Positions 17,694-25,623 of a stretch of 64,000 nt of DNA are shown here, piece after piece. The position numbers were made by a program, and so were the translations under genes. Location: assembly GCA_900555015.1 (NCBI GenBank), contig USJL01000006.1, positions 8,903-72,902 of the forward strand, given 5' to 3'. Each line of letters begins with the position of its first letter. Position 1 is the first letter of the stretch. The stretch comes from an uncultured Oscillospiraceae bacterium. Lineage in GTDB: Bacteria > Bacillota > Clostridia > Oscillospirales > Acutalibacteraceae. The notes beneath the pieces were generated by a model that worked only from the letters and a program-made list of their open reading frames with translations, made no database searches and was not told the DNA's origin.

Positions 17694-18229
17694 GCGATTC
17701 ATATACATTAAAAATTGCCGGAATTGAAAGAGAACTTCAAAAGTTTTCAGTAAGTGATAAACTTGATATTGCCGCATTCATTTTATTTGGCGATGTTGAA
17801 TTAACAGAAAAATGCGCAACGGCTTTGTTGGAAAAAGTACCTGAGTTTGATTACATTGTAACTCCTGAGGCAAAAAGTATTCCTCTTGCTTATGAAATGA
17901 GCAAGCAAAGCGGTAAAAAGTACATAGTTGTTCGTAAAGGCGTTAAGGTTTATATGGACAATCCTGTTAAAATCCCTGTTAGCTCAATTACTACTCAAAA
18001 TCAACAATATCTTTATCTCGGTCATGAAGATGGCGATTTGCTTAACGGCAAAAAAGTTTTAATTGTTGACGATGTTATTTCTACAGGTGAATCACTTGAA
18101 GCTGTAAAAAAGGTTGTTGATGCCTTTAACGGAAATATTGTTGCTTCCTGTGCTCCTCTTGCAGAAGGTGATGCAGGCGACAGAAACGATATTGTATTTC
18201 TTGAAAAACTTCCGCTTTTCTTTAAATAA
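17690..18229 (+). CDS. Type I phosphoribosyltransferase (adenine PRT-like)
   Basis: The 179-residue protein has the PRPP-binding motif VLIVDDVISTGES (about residues 119-131) and an N-terminal layout close to adenine phosphoribosyltransferase and PurR-type PRT domains. It would make a nucleoside monophosphate from a free base and PRPP. The base specificity cannot be assigned with confidence. The flexible-loop segment YIVVRKGVKVYM is like that of APRT. It is translationally coupled to hinT through ATGA and is followed by a strong hairpin. Confidence 0.7.
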   Translation: MSDSYTLKIAGIERELQKFSVSDKLDIAAFILFGDVELTEKCATALLEKVPEFDYIVTPEAKSIPLAYEMSKQSGKKYIVVRKGVKVYMDNPVKIPVSSITTQNQQYLYLGHEDGDLLNGKKVLIVDDVISTGESLEAVKKVVDAFNGNIVASCAPLAEGDAGDRNDIVFLEKLPLFFK

Positions 18230-18243
18230 TTAAAAAGAATTAA

Positions 18244-18283
18244 ACCCGAAAGTATGGTAATAATACTTTCGGGTGATTTTTTT
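18244..18283 (+). terminator. Intrinsic terminator overlapping the ldh translation start
   Basis: A perfect 12-bp stem (18244-18255 with 18063 offset +11 bases, i.e. 18263-18274) has a 7-base loop and is followed by GATTTTTTTG. The 3' arm contains the GGGT of the ldh ribosome binding site GGGTGAT, and the T-tract runs into the ldh TTG start. It can therefore both end upstream transcripts and hide the ldh start. Confidence 0.75.
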
Positions 18284-19217
18284 GATTAATGACAGTAAAA
18301 AGGTGGCAATTATCGGTGCCGGAATGGTTGGCACAAGTTTTGCTTATTCTCTTTTAAATCAAAATATTTGCAACGAAATTTGTTTGATTGATATTAATGA
18401 AACAAAAGTAAAGGGAGATGCTGCCGATTTGTCTCACGGTGTTCCTTTTGCACCCGGCAGCATTAAAATTTATGCCGGCTCTTATGCCGATTGCAAGGAT
18501 ATGGATATTGCTGTAATTTGTGCAGGAATGCCTCAAAATAAAGGCGAGTCAAGAAGAGATTTATTAAATAAAAATTATGAAATATATAAATCTATTGTAA
18601 ATAATATAGTTTCAAGCGGCTTTGACGGCGTTTTTCTTGTCGCAGGTAATCCTGTTGATGTTATGACAGAAGTTGTTTATAAGCTATCGGGATTTCCTAA
18701 AAATAAAGTTTTAGGCTCAGGAACAAGCCTTGATTCAGCACGGTTAAGATATATGCTTGGCGATTATTTTAATGTTAACCCGCGCAATGTTCATGCTTAC
18801 GTAATGGGGGAACACGGGGATTCCGAATTTGTTCCCTGGAGCAGTACAATGCTTTCTGTAATTCCGTTGCTTGATTATAAAAACGGTTCTTCAAGTGAAC
18901 TGAAAAAAATTGAGGATGATGTGCGTTTGTCTGCATATGAAATAATTAAAGCAAAGGGCGCAACTTATTACGGCATAGGTATGGTACTTGCCGGTTTAAC
19001 AAAAGCAATATTAAATGATGAAAATTCAATATTCACTGTTTCCGCTAAACTAAAAGGGGAGTACGGAAAATCTGGTTTATATATCGGCGTTCCTGCTATT
19101 GTTAACAGAAACGGCGTTCGTGAAATTTGCGAAATTCCGTTAAATGAAGAAGAAAAGGAAAAATTTAATAATTCTTGCAGTATTGTACAAAGTATGCTTG
19201 ATGAAATAGAGCAATAA
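18282..19217 (+). CDS. ldh: L-lactate dehydrogenase (lactate/malate dehydrogenase family)
   Basis: The 311-residue enzyme reduces pyruvate to lactate with NADH. The NAD-binding Rossmann motif IIGAGMVGTSFAY lies at the start, Asp of LIDI binds the NAD ribose, NPVDVMT follows, and the catalytic His is in MGEHGDSEF. GQ-type MPQNKGESRRDLL forms the substrate loop; the residue before KGESR is Asn with Gln two before it, consistent with lactate rather than malate. I choose TTG 18282, four bases after GGTGAT. GTG 18273 is also in frame but lies in the hairpin with no upstream site. Rex is encoded nearby and commonly represses ldh, but I see no clear Rex site here. Confidence 0.85.
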   Translation: MINDSKKVAIIGAGMVGTSFAYSLLNQNICNEICLIDINETKVKGDAADLSHGVPFAPGSIKIYAGSYADCKDMDIAVICAGMPQNKGESRRDLLNKNYEIYKSIVNNIVSSGFDGVFLVAGNPVDVMTEVVYKLSGFPKNKVLGSGTSLDSARLRYMLGDYFNVNPRNVHAYVMGEHGDSEFVPWSSTMLSVIPLLDYKNGSSSELKKIEDDVRLSAYEIIKAKGATYYGIGMVLAGLTKAILNDENSIFTVSAKLKGEYGKSGLYIGVPAIVNRNGVREICEIPLNEEEKEKFNNSCSIVQSMLDEIEQ

Positions 19218-19245
19218 AAAAGGTATCACCAAAGTGATACCTTTT
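19218..19245. terminator. Bidirectional terminator between ldh and the rex operon
   Basis: A 12-bp perfect stem, AAAAGGTATCAC with GTGATACCTTTT, has a 4-base loop and separates the convergent units. Confidence 0.85.
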
Positions 19246-19247
19246 AA

Positions 19248-19934
19248 TTATTCGTTGTTTTCAAGCAGATACGTACCTCCTGTTAATACTGCAATAGCAT
19301 ATTTACCGAATTTGTAAAATTCTTTAACGCCTTCATCAAATGTTAAGTAATCTGAAACGGTAAAATTCATTTTGTCAATTTTTCGCACAAGATTTTTGCC
19401 TGAGCAAACATAAACATCACCGTCATCAACACTGATATGGGTTGGGTTTACAAATGTTTGCGCGTCTTTACCGCCGATTCTTAAATCAACCTGCATATTT
19501 TGGCAGGAATATCTTATTGCACAATTTTCAGCCGGGCAAATTGACCAAAAATATTTACCGTCAAGTGCTATTTTACAAACCGTTTCATCGTGGTAATTAA
19601 AGTAACCGCTCCATGAAAGTTCGCCGTCTCTGTCAAAAATGCCGGCTTCACCGTTTGGATAAATAGCAAGAATTCTTCTGTCATACAAAACGGCAGCGTC
19701 GCATTGAACAAAATTCGGAATTGTTTCACTTATTTTTTTAAATGAAGAACCGAATTTTTTTAGTAAGTATGCGTTTTTGGTAAGCACATCTTTTGTTTTG
19801 TTTTCAAAGTCAATTACACTGTATGATACTTTAAATTGACTGCTGTTTAAAAGAGGCTTTTTCTCAACAAGTATTGCTTTTGTTTCGCTGTATTGCAAAA
19901 TATCAACAATTTCTTTTGTACTGATTCTAACCAA
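19248..19934 (-). CDS. Conserved hypothetical protein in the rex operon (beta-propeller-like)
   Basis: The 228-residue protein starts at TTG 19934 after GGAGGAATAAAA, two bases downstream of rex. It has no signal peptide or membrane segment. Its repeated short beta-strand patterns ending in Gly/Asp turns (for example LYDRRILAIYPNGEAG, LDGKYFWSICP, VDDGDVYVCSG) suggest a small propeller or beta-sandwich. I do not recognise a family. Its tight coupling to rex, icd and acn suggests a role connected with redox or central carbon metabolism, but nothing in the sequence shows an activity. Confidence 0.6.
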   Translation of the reverse strand: MVRISTKEIVDILQYSETKAILVEKKPLLNSSQFKVSYSVIDFENKTKDVLTKNAYLLKKFGSSFKKISETIPNFVQCDAAVLYDRRILAIYPNGEAGIFDRDGELSWSGYFNYHDETVCKIALDGKYFWSICPAENCAIRYSCQNMQVDLRIGGKDAQTFVNPTHISVDDGDVYVCSGKNLVRKIDKMNFTVSDYLTFDEGVKEFYKFGKYAIAVLTGGTYLLENNE

Positions 19935-19936
19935 TT

Positions 19937-20572
19937 TTATTCCTCCACAGATGTTAAAAATCCGAGAGTCATTAAACTGTCGGTCAAATGAACGTTTTCA
20001 ACTAAAACTTCAGGATGAGCCATTGCAATATCATAATTACTGAAATTCCAAAAACTTTTAATTCCTAAGTTAACAAGTGAATCCGTAAGCTCTTTCATAT
20101 CGTTTGACGGAATACAAATAACGGCACAAATAGGCTTGTTGTCAATGCAAAAGTTTTCAAGGTAGTTAATGTTCCTAACCGGAATACCTTTAATCATATT
20201 TCCGCATATGGCTTCGTTTTTATCAAAAATACCTATAAGTTGAAAACCGCTTTTAACTCCGAAAATTTTGTTACAAACAGCTTTACCAAGGTTACCTGCA
20301 CCGATAAGAATAGTTTTTCTTTCGTTAGAAACACCCAATATCTCGCCTATTTTAGAATGAAGTTCAGGCACATTATATCCATAACCTTGCTGACCGAAAC
20401 CTCCAAAGCAGTTAAAGTCATGGCGAATTTGTGAGGCAGTAAGACCCATTCTGTTTGCAAGTTCTTTGGAACTGATTCTGACTATTCCGTTTTCTTTTAA
20501 ACTTTGCAGAAAACGGTAATAGCGGGGAAGTCGTTTTATAACGGAAATAGAAATTTCTTCTTTTTTATCCAT
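19937..20572 (-). CDS. rex: Redox-sensing transcriptional repressor Rex
   Basis: The 211-residue protein has an N-terminal winged helix (about 1-80) with RLPRYYRFL and the SSKELANRMGLTASQIRHDF recognition region. It is followed by the QGYGYNV hinge and a Rossmann domain (about 85-211) with the NAD(H)-binding motif IGAGNLGKA. Rex senses the NADH/NAD ratio and represses fermentation genes when NADH is low. The start is the ATG after GAGAGGA. It is the third gene of an acn-icd-rex operon, 25 bases after icd. Confidence 0.93.
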   Translation of the reverse strand: MDKKEEISISVIKRLPRYYRFLQSLKENGIVRISSKELANRMGLTASQIRHDFNCFGGFGQQGYGYNVPELHSKIGEILGVSNERKTILIGAGNLGKAVCNKIFGVKSGFQLIGIFDKNEAICGNMIKGIPVRNINYLENFCIDNKPICAVICIPSNDMKELTDSLVNLGIKSFWNFSNYDIAMAHPEVLVENVHLTDSLMTLGFLTSVEE

Positions 20573-20597
20573 AACGTCCGTTCCTCTCTTAACAAAA

Positions 20598-21773
20598 TTA
20601 TTTTGTCATATTTTCAATAGTTTCCATTACATAGTCGCCGAATTCACTGCAAGTACATCCGGTATCACGACCTGTAATTGTAAGTTTCTTTTCTTCAAAC
20701 ATGCATTTATCAAGCGCTTTTTCAAGTGCTTCAGCTTTGTCTTGATAACCAATGTGTGAAAGAAGCATTGCCGATGCACGAAGCATGCTGCAAGGGTCTG
20801 CATATTGACCTCTGCCTTCTTGAATCATTCTTGGAGCAGAACCGTGAATTGCCTCAAACATAGCATATTTTTTACCAATGTTTGCTGAACCGGCTGTACC
20901 TACACCGCCTTGGAATTCAGCAGCTTCATCTGTAATAATATCACCGTAAAGGTTTGGAAGAACAAAAACTTTAAAATCTTTTCTTCTCATTGGGTCAATA
21001 AGCTTTGCAGTTGTAATATCAACATACCAGTCATCGGTAATAACATCAGGGTATTCTTCGCCGATTTTCTTAGCTGTGTTAAGGAATTTACCGTCTGTTG
21101 TTTTAATAATATTTGCTTTTGTAATAATAGAAACTTTGCCCTTGTTGTTTTTCTTCGCATATTCATATGCAAGGCGTGCAATTCTGTCACAGCCTTCTTG
21201 TGTTGCAACTGTAAAGTCAACAGCAAGGTCGTCTGTAATATTTACGCCGTATGAACCGACTGCGTATCCGCCTTCTGTGTTTTCACGGAAGAATGTCCAG
21301 TCAATTCCTTCTTCCGGAACTTTAACAGGGCGCATATTTGCAAAAAGGTCAAGTTCTTTTCTCATTGCAACGTTTGCTGATTCAACATTCGGCCATCCGT
21401 CACCTTGGCGTGGTGTTGTTGTAGGTCCTTTAAGAATAACATGGCATGCTTTTAATTCTTCAAGCACATCATCGGGAATTGCTTTAAGGCATTTTGCTCT
21501 GTTTTCAATGGTGAGTCCGTCAATTTCTTTAAATTCAACTTTGCCGCTTGCTACTTCGTCTTTTAAAAGAAATGCAAGTACTCTTTCACTTTCTTTTGTA
21601 ATTACAGGGCCGATACCGTCACCGCCGCAAATTCCTATAACAATTTTGTCGAGTTTTTCGTAATCAACAAAATCTTTATCTTCTTTAATCTTTTTTGCTC
21701 TTGCAAGCTGACCTTCCATAAGTTCACGGAATTTTTCAACTGCTTCGTCAATAGCTTTTTTTTCGTCTGTCAT
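20598..21773 (-). CDS. icd: Isocitrate/isopropylmalate dehydrogenase family, likely isocitrate dehydrogenase
   Basis: This 391-residue enzyme should oxidise isocitrate to 2-oxoglutarate and CO2, giving NADH or NADPH. The GGDGIGPVIT motif begins the catalytic domain. RENTEGGYAVGSYG and the metal-binding LYGDIITDEAAEFQGGVGTAGSANIG segment (quoted in parts) match the family, and a long charged N-terminal helix precedes them. Its position directly after aconitase supports isocitrate over isopropylmalate as substrate. Cofactor choice cannot be decided by eye. With acn it forms the oxidative half of a TCA pathway that supplies glutamate in anaerobes. Confidence 0.85.
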   Translation of the reverse strand: MTDEKKAIDEAVEKFRELMEGQLARAKKIKEDKDFVDYEKLDKIVIGICGGDGIGPVITKESERVLAFLLKDEVASGKVEFKEIDGLTIENRAKCLKAIPDDVLEELKACHVILKGPTTTPRQGDGWPNVESANVAMRKELDLFANMRPVKVPEEGIDWTFFRENTEGGYAVGSYGVNITDDLAVDFTVATQEGCDRIARLAYEYAKKNNKGKVSIITKANIIKTTDGKFLNTAKKIGEEYPDVITDDWYVDITTAKLIDPMRRKDFKVFVLPNLYGDIITDEAAEFQGGVGTAGSANIGKKYAMFEAIHGSAPRMIQEGRGQYADPCSMLRASAMLLSHIGYQDKAEALEKALDKCMFEEKKLTITGRDTGCTCSEFGDYVMETIENMTK

Positions 21774-21801
21774 TTTTTAAACCTTTCTGCCATGTGGCAA
21801 A

Positions 21802-23739
21802 TTATTTGTTCATCTCTCTTGTGTAGTCAAGTAAACCGCCGCAAAGAAGCATATCTCTTTGTCTTTGTGACAGGTGTGAGGAATCAAGCTCGTATTCTTC
21901 GCCTTTTGAAATATTTTTTAATACAACAGGTGTGTTGTTTTTAATTGCTTCTCTGATACCGTCTAATGCTAATTCGTCCATTTGGTTAATTTTGTCATAA
22001 TCAGATTCGTTTTTGAATGTAAACGGCAAAATACCGGCATTTACAAGGTTTGCAACATGAATTCTTGCAAAGCTCTTTGTAATTACTGCTTTAACACCTA
22101 AATAAAGCGGAACAAGTGCTGCGTGTTCACGGCTTGAGCCTTGACCGTAGTTAGCACCGCCGATAATAAATCCTTTTCCTTCTTTTTTAATTCTTTCAGG
22201 GAATTCTTCATCACAAACAGCAAAACAATATTGTGAAAGGTGAGGAATATTTGAACGGTATGGAAGAATTTTAGCGCCGGCAGGCATAATATGGTCTGTA
22301 GTAATGTTGTCGCCGACTTTAAGCATTACTTTGGCTTCAATATTTTCGGGAAGAGGTTCTGTTTTCGGGAACGGTTTAATGTTAGGTCCTCTAAGCACTT
22401 CAACGTTTGCGGCTTCTTCAACAGATGCAGGCGGTTCAACCATGTTGTCGTTAACAATAAATTTGTCCGGCATTTCGATTTTTGGCGCTTCACCTAAATC
22501 TCTTGGGTCTGTAAGGTATCCTGTAAGTGCAGATGCAGCAGCAACTTCCGGTGATACAAGATAAATTCCTGCATCTTTTGTTCCGCTTCTGCCTTCAAAG
22601 TTTCTGTTAAAGGTTCTGAGAGAAATGCCTTTTGAATTAGGGCTTTGTCCCATTCCGATACAAGGACCGCAAGCAGATTCAAGTATTCTTGCACCTGCAT
22701 TAATCATGTCGGAAAGTGCACCGTTTAATGCAAGCATATTAAGCACTTGCTTTGAACCGGGTGCAATGCAAAGTGAAACTGTTGGGCAAACGGTTTTGCC
22801 TTTAAGTATTGCGGCAACTTTCATCATATCAACATATGATGAGTTTGTACATGAGCCGATTGCAACTTGGTCAACTTTAATTTTTCCGATTTCTTCCGTT
22901 GTTTTTACTTTGTCCGGCATATGAGGACAAGCGGCCATAGGGGTGAGGGAACAAAGGTCAATGTCAATTACTTCATCATAAACCGCATCTTCATCAGGTA
23001 AAATTTCTGTCCAGTCTTTTTCTCTGCCTTGGGCTTTAAGAAAGGCAAGTGTAATTTCATCTGATGGGAAAATAGATGTTGTTGCGCCTAATTCGGCACC
23101 CATGTTTGTAATTGTTGCACGTTCCGGAACAGAAAGAGTTTTAACTCCGTCTCCGCCGTATTCAATAATTTTGCCTACGCCGCCTTTAACGCTCATAATT
23201 CTTAAAACTTCAAGAATAACATCTTTTGCCGAAACCCATGGTTTTAAATATCCGTGAAGATTAATTCTTGTCATTTTCGGCATTGGAATATAGTATGTGC
23301 CGCCGCCCATAGCAACAGCAACATCAAGTCCGCCGGCGCCCATTGCAAGCATGCCGATACCGCCGCCGGTTGGAGTGTGGCTGTCAGAGCCGATTAATGT
23401 TTTGCCCGGAATTCCAAAGCGTTCCAAATGAACTTGGTGGCAAATTCCGTTGCCGGGTCTTGAAAAATAAATGCCATGCTTTTTTGTAACTGTTTGAATG
23501 TATCTGTGGTCATCTGCATTTTCAAAACCTGTTTGTAAAGTGTTGTGGTCAATATATGCAACGCTTTTTTCTGTTTTTACTCTGTCTACACCCATAGCTT
23601 CAAATTCAAGGTAAGCCATTGTGCCTGTTGCGTCTTGAGTTAATGTTTGGTCAATTTTAAGCCCAATTTCAGAGCCTACAACCATTTCACCTTCAACAAG
23701 ATGAGACTTTATAAGTTTTTGTGCAAGTGTAAGTCCCAT
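21802..23739 (-). CDS. acn: Aconitate hydratase (TIGR01342-like type)
   Basis: The 645-residue enzyme isomerises citrate and isocitrate through a 4Fe-4S cluster. Cluster ligands appear as Cys in GSCTNSS and the two Cys of ACGPCIGMGQ. SDSHTPTGGGIGMLAMGAGG and the C-terminal swivel block GANYGQGSSREHAAL are present. The length and architecture fit the shorter bacterial aconitase type rather than AcnA (about 890) or AcnB. It is the first gene of the acn-icd-rex unit. No citrate synthase is in the window. Confidence 0.9.
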   Translation of the reverse strand: MGLTLAQKLIKSHLVEGEMVVGSEIGLKIDQTLTQDATGTMAYLEFEAMGVDRVKTEKSVAYIDHNTLQTGFENADDHRYIQTVTKKHGIYFSRPGNGICHQVHLERFGIPGKTLIGSDSHTPTGGGIGMLAMGAGGLDVAVAMGGGTYYIPMPKMTRINLHGYLKPWVSAKDVILEVLRIMSVKGGVGKIIEYGGDGVKTLSVPERATITNMGAELGATTSIFPSDEITLAFLKAQGREKDWTEILPDEDAVYDEVIDIDLCSLTPMAACPHMPDKVKTTEEIGKIKVDQVAIGSCTNSSYVDMMKVAAILKGKTVCPTVSLCIAPGSKQVLNMLALNGALSDMINAGARILESACGPCIGMGQSPNSKGISLRTFNRNFEGRSGTKDAGIYLVSPEVAAASALTGYLTDPRDLGEAPKIEMPDKFIVNDNMVEPPASVEEAANVEVLRGPNIKPFPKTEPLPENIEAKVMLKVGDNITTDHIMPAGAKILPYRSNIPHLSQYCFAVCDEEFPERIKKEGKGFIIGGANYGQGSSREHAALVPLYLGVKAVITKSFARIHVANLVNAGILPFTFKNESDYDKINQMDELALDGIREAIKNNTPVVLKNISKGEEYELDSSHLSQRQRDMLLCGGLLDYTREMNK

Positions 23740-23778
23740 AACTTATACCTCCTGAGTTGTTAATTTTTTTGTCAATCT

Positions 23779-23817
23779 ATTTTACAATATTGTTTATCTT
23801 GTGTCAATGTTAAACAA
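23779..23817 (-). promoter_or_regulatory. Promoter of the acn-icd-rex operon with an overlapping inverted repeat
   Basis: On the minus strand TTGACA (23802-23807) and TAAAAT (23779-23784) are 17 bases apart. A TTGTTTA / TAAACAA inverted repeat (23790-23796 and 23811-23817) brackets the -35 box with 14 bases between arms. The arms resemble Rex half-sites (TTGTTAA/TTAACAA in clostridia), but the spacing is wrong for the usual 18-bp operator. The binding factor is therefore uncertain. Confidence 0.5.
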
Positions 23818-23924
23818 CACATTTTCATTTAATATTAATAATTAAAAACAATATATTGAAAAAGTTTTTGTCATATGATACAATATATAAAAATTTTGGG
23901 CATAATAAACAGGGAAGTGTTGTT

Positions 23925-24611
23925 ATGTCTGAAACAGAAAAAACTAATGAATCTGCTGAAAATAATGCGCAAAACGATTTTGAAACCGGTTCCATAACCG
24001 TTGAAAAAAACGGCCATTTTATTCATTGTTTAACAATAATCGGTCAAATAGAAGGGCATTATATTTTACCGAGTCAAAATAAAACTACAAAGTATGAACA
24101 TGTAATTCCTCAACTCGTTGCTATTGAAGAAAGCAAAGAAATTGAAGGCTTGCTTATTATTTTAAACACTGTCGGCGGGGATGTTGAGGCGGGGCTGGCA
24201 ATAGCGGAACTTTTATCTACAATGAAAACGCCAACTGCATCTCTTGTTCTCGGCGGCGGCCATTCAATTGGTGTTCCGCTTGCTGTTTCTTGTAAAAAAA
24301 GTTTTATTGTTCCAAGCGCCACAATGACCGTTCACCCTGTCAGAATGAACGGGCTTGTTCTCGGCGTTCCTCAAACCTTGTCTTATTTTGAAAAAATGCA
24401 AGACAGAATTGTAAATTTTGTAGAGAATAATTCAAAAATATCTGCCGCTGATTTTCGCAGTTTAATGCTAAAAACAGGTGAACTTGTTATGGATGTAGGC
24501 ACCGTGCTTGACGGAGAGGGCGCTGTTTCATGCGGTTTGATTGATGAATTGGGCGGATTGTGCGATGCCCTTGCTTATTTGAATTCTCTTATTGAGGAGG
24601 AAAATAAATGA
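23925..24611 (+). CDS. ClpP-like serine protease of the TepA/YmfB family
   Basis: The 228-residue protein belongs to the ClpP/crotonase fold. The oxyanion-type segment [18 protein letters not shown] and the nucleophile region [14 protein letters not shown] (Ser in GHS) are present, and TVHPVRMNG supplies the catalytic His. In Bacillus the TepA/YmfB gene lies just upstream of spoIIIE/ftsK, as here. I choose the ATG at 23925 after GGGAAG rather than the upstream in-frame start. It lacks a signal peptide. It is the first gene of a compact operon running to comFC. Confidence 0.8.
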   Translation: MSETEKTNESAENNAQNDFETGSITVEKNGHFIHCLTIIGQIEGHYILPSQNKTTKYEHVIPQLVAIEESKEIEGLLIILNTVGGDVEAGLAIAELLSTMKTPTASLVLGGGHSIGVPLAVSCKKSFIVPSATMTVHPVRMNGLVLGVPQTLSYFEKMQDRIVNFVENNSKISAADFRSLMLKTGELVMDVGTVLDGEGAVSCGLIDELGGLCDALAYLNSLIEEENK

Positions 24612-24850
24612 TTTGGTCTGTGATTAATGAGGCAGATATATTTTATTGTGATAATTGCGTTAATACTTTAATGACGCCCCGTTCAAGTAATCCTTACGAT
24701 TATATAAGGGCAGGTTATTATGTGGATAACGCTTCTTTGTTTGGAGGAGAAAATATTGTCAATTTTAACAGCTGTTTTTCAAGCGTTGGGGCAAGTCCTA
24801 ACATTTCTTTTTCCCGTGTCGGAAAGCGGTCATTCCGCAATATTCCATGA
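24608..24850 (+). CDS. YlzJ-like small protein
   Basis: The 80-residue ORF follows the TepA-like gene with an ATGA overlap and a strong GAGGAGG site. The MIWSVI start and the [13 protein letters not shown] segment resemble YlzJ-like proteins, which sit between tepA and ftsK in Firmicutes. Its last 31 codons overlap the UppP-like gene in another frame, and those residues do not look like the family, so the natural end may have drifted. Its function is unknown. Confidence 0.55.
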   Translation: MIWSVINEADIFYCDNCVNTLMTPRSSNPYDYIRAGYYVDNASLFGGENIVNFNSCFSSVGASPNISFSRVGKRSFRNIP

Positions 24851-25622
24851 TTTCGCAGGCAGATATACCGGTTCGTGTTCTGAACTTACCGGTTTAATAC
24901 ATATAGGAATGGCTGTGGGTATTGCAGTTGCATTTTACAAAGTATTCATTAAACTTATTTACGAATTTTTCAGCGGCTGGGCAGATTTGTTCAAGAAAAG
25001 ATTAAGCGTAAAAGATTCTTCAAATTCGAGGAAATTTATGTATTTTACATTAATTCCCTACGTTTTTATGCTTATTTATTTAATTCCTGTGTCAAAAGAA
25101 AAAAATATATACCGGCTTTTAAATTCAACTTCTTATAACGGAGATGTTTTGGGTGAGGGCATTTGCTTTGCCGTTACAGGAGCTTTGTTACTTGTTGCGT
25201 GGAAAATTCTTTCCAAAAATGAAAAAGGCACAAGGCTCAGTTTGCCGTATGCGGTTATTGTAGGTCTTGCGGTATTTATTACTTTGCCAATCGGCGGATT
25301 TTCATTGTGTGCAACAGTAATATGCGTTCTTTTAATTTGCGGCGTCAATAAAAAAGTTGCTTTCCGTTATTTTGTATCGTTGTCCGTTCCGATTTTGCTT
25401 GTTGGCGGAATTATAGAAATTGTTAATTGCGTTACATATGTAAATATAATTTCAGGTATTATTGCTGTTGTAATTGCAGGCGGTGCATCATACATTGTTT
25501 CAAAATTCACTCTTTATATTTTTACTCAAAACAAATTAAAATATTTCGCTTTTTATGATTTTGCAATAGGTGCAGTTGCCGTAATTGCAGGTATAGTTGA
25601 ATTAATCATTAACAGGGGATAA
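24756..25622 (+). CDS. UppP/BacA-like membrane protein lacking catalytic residues
   Basis: The 288-residue polytopic protein has seven or eight membrane segments. It starts at TTG 24756, six bases after GGAGGAG, which places the family's first helix at the N-terminus. The FPVSESGH block aligns with the PVSSTGH motif of undecaprenyl-diphosphatase. However, Gln13 and Phe17 stand where the enzyme has its two essential Glu residues, and the PGxSRSxAT motif reads [11 protein letters not shown] with no Arg. His26 is kept. I infer a non-catalytic or functionally changed relative. It lies between ylzJ and ftsK in one operon. Confidence 0.65.
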   Translation: MSILTAVFQALGQVLTFLFPVSESGHSAIFHDFAGRYTGSCSELTGLIHIGMAVGIAVAFYKVFIKLIYEFFSGWADLFKKRLSVKDSSNSRKFMYFTLIPYVFMLIYLIPVSKEKNIYRLLNSTSYNGDVLGEGICFAVTGALLLVAWKILSKNEKGTRLSLPYAVIVGLAVFITLPIGGFSLCATVICVLLICGVNKKVAFRYFVSLSVPILLVGGIIEIVNCVTYVNIISGIIAVVIAGGASYIVSKFTLYIFTQNKLKYFAFYDFAIGAVAVIAGIVELIINRG

Positions 25623-25623
25623 T

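Noticed and set aside
21076-21663. 195-residue plus-strand ORF inside icd
   Set aside because: It is antisense to a complete isocitrate dehydrogenase, lacks a ribosome binding site, and is Ser/Pro-rich as expected for a shadow frame.
23757-23775. Rex operator upstream of acn (TTGTTAA-N5-TTGTCAA)
   Set aside because: The two halves form a direct rather than an inverted repeat, and the spacing is one base too long. It does not fit the palindromic clostridial Rex consensus.
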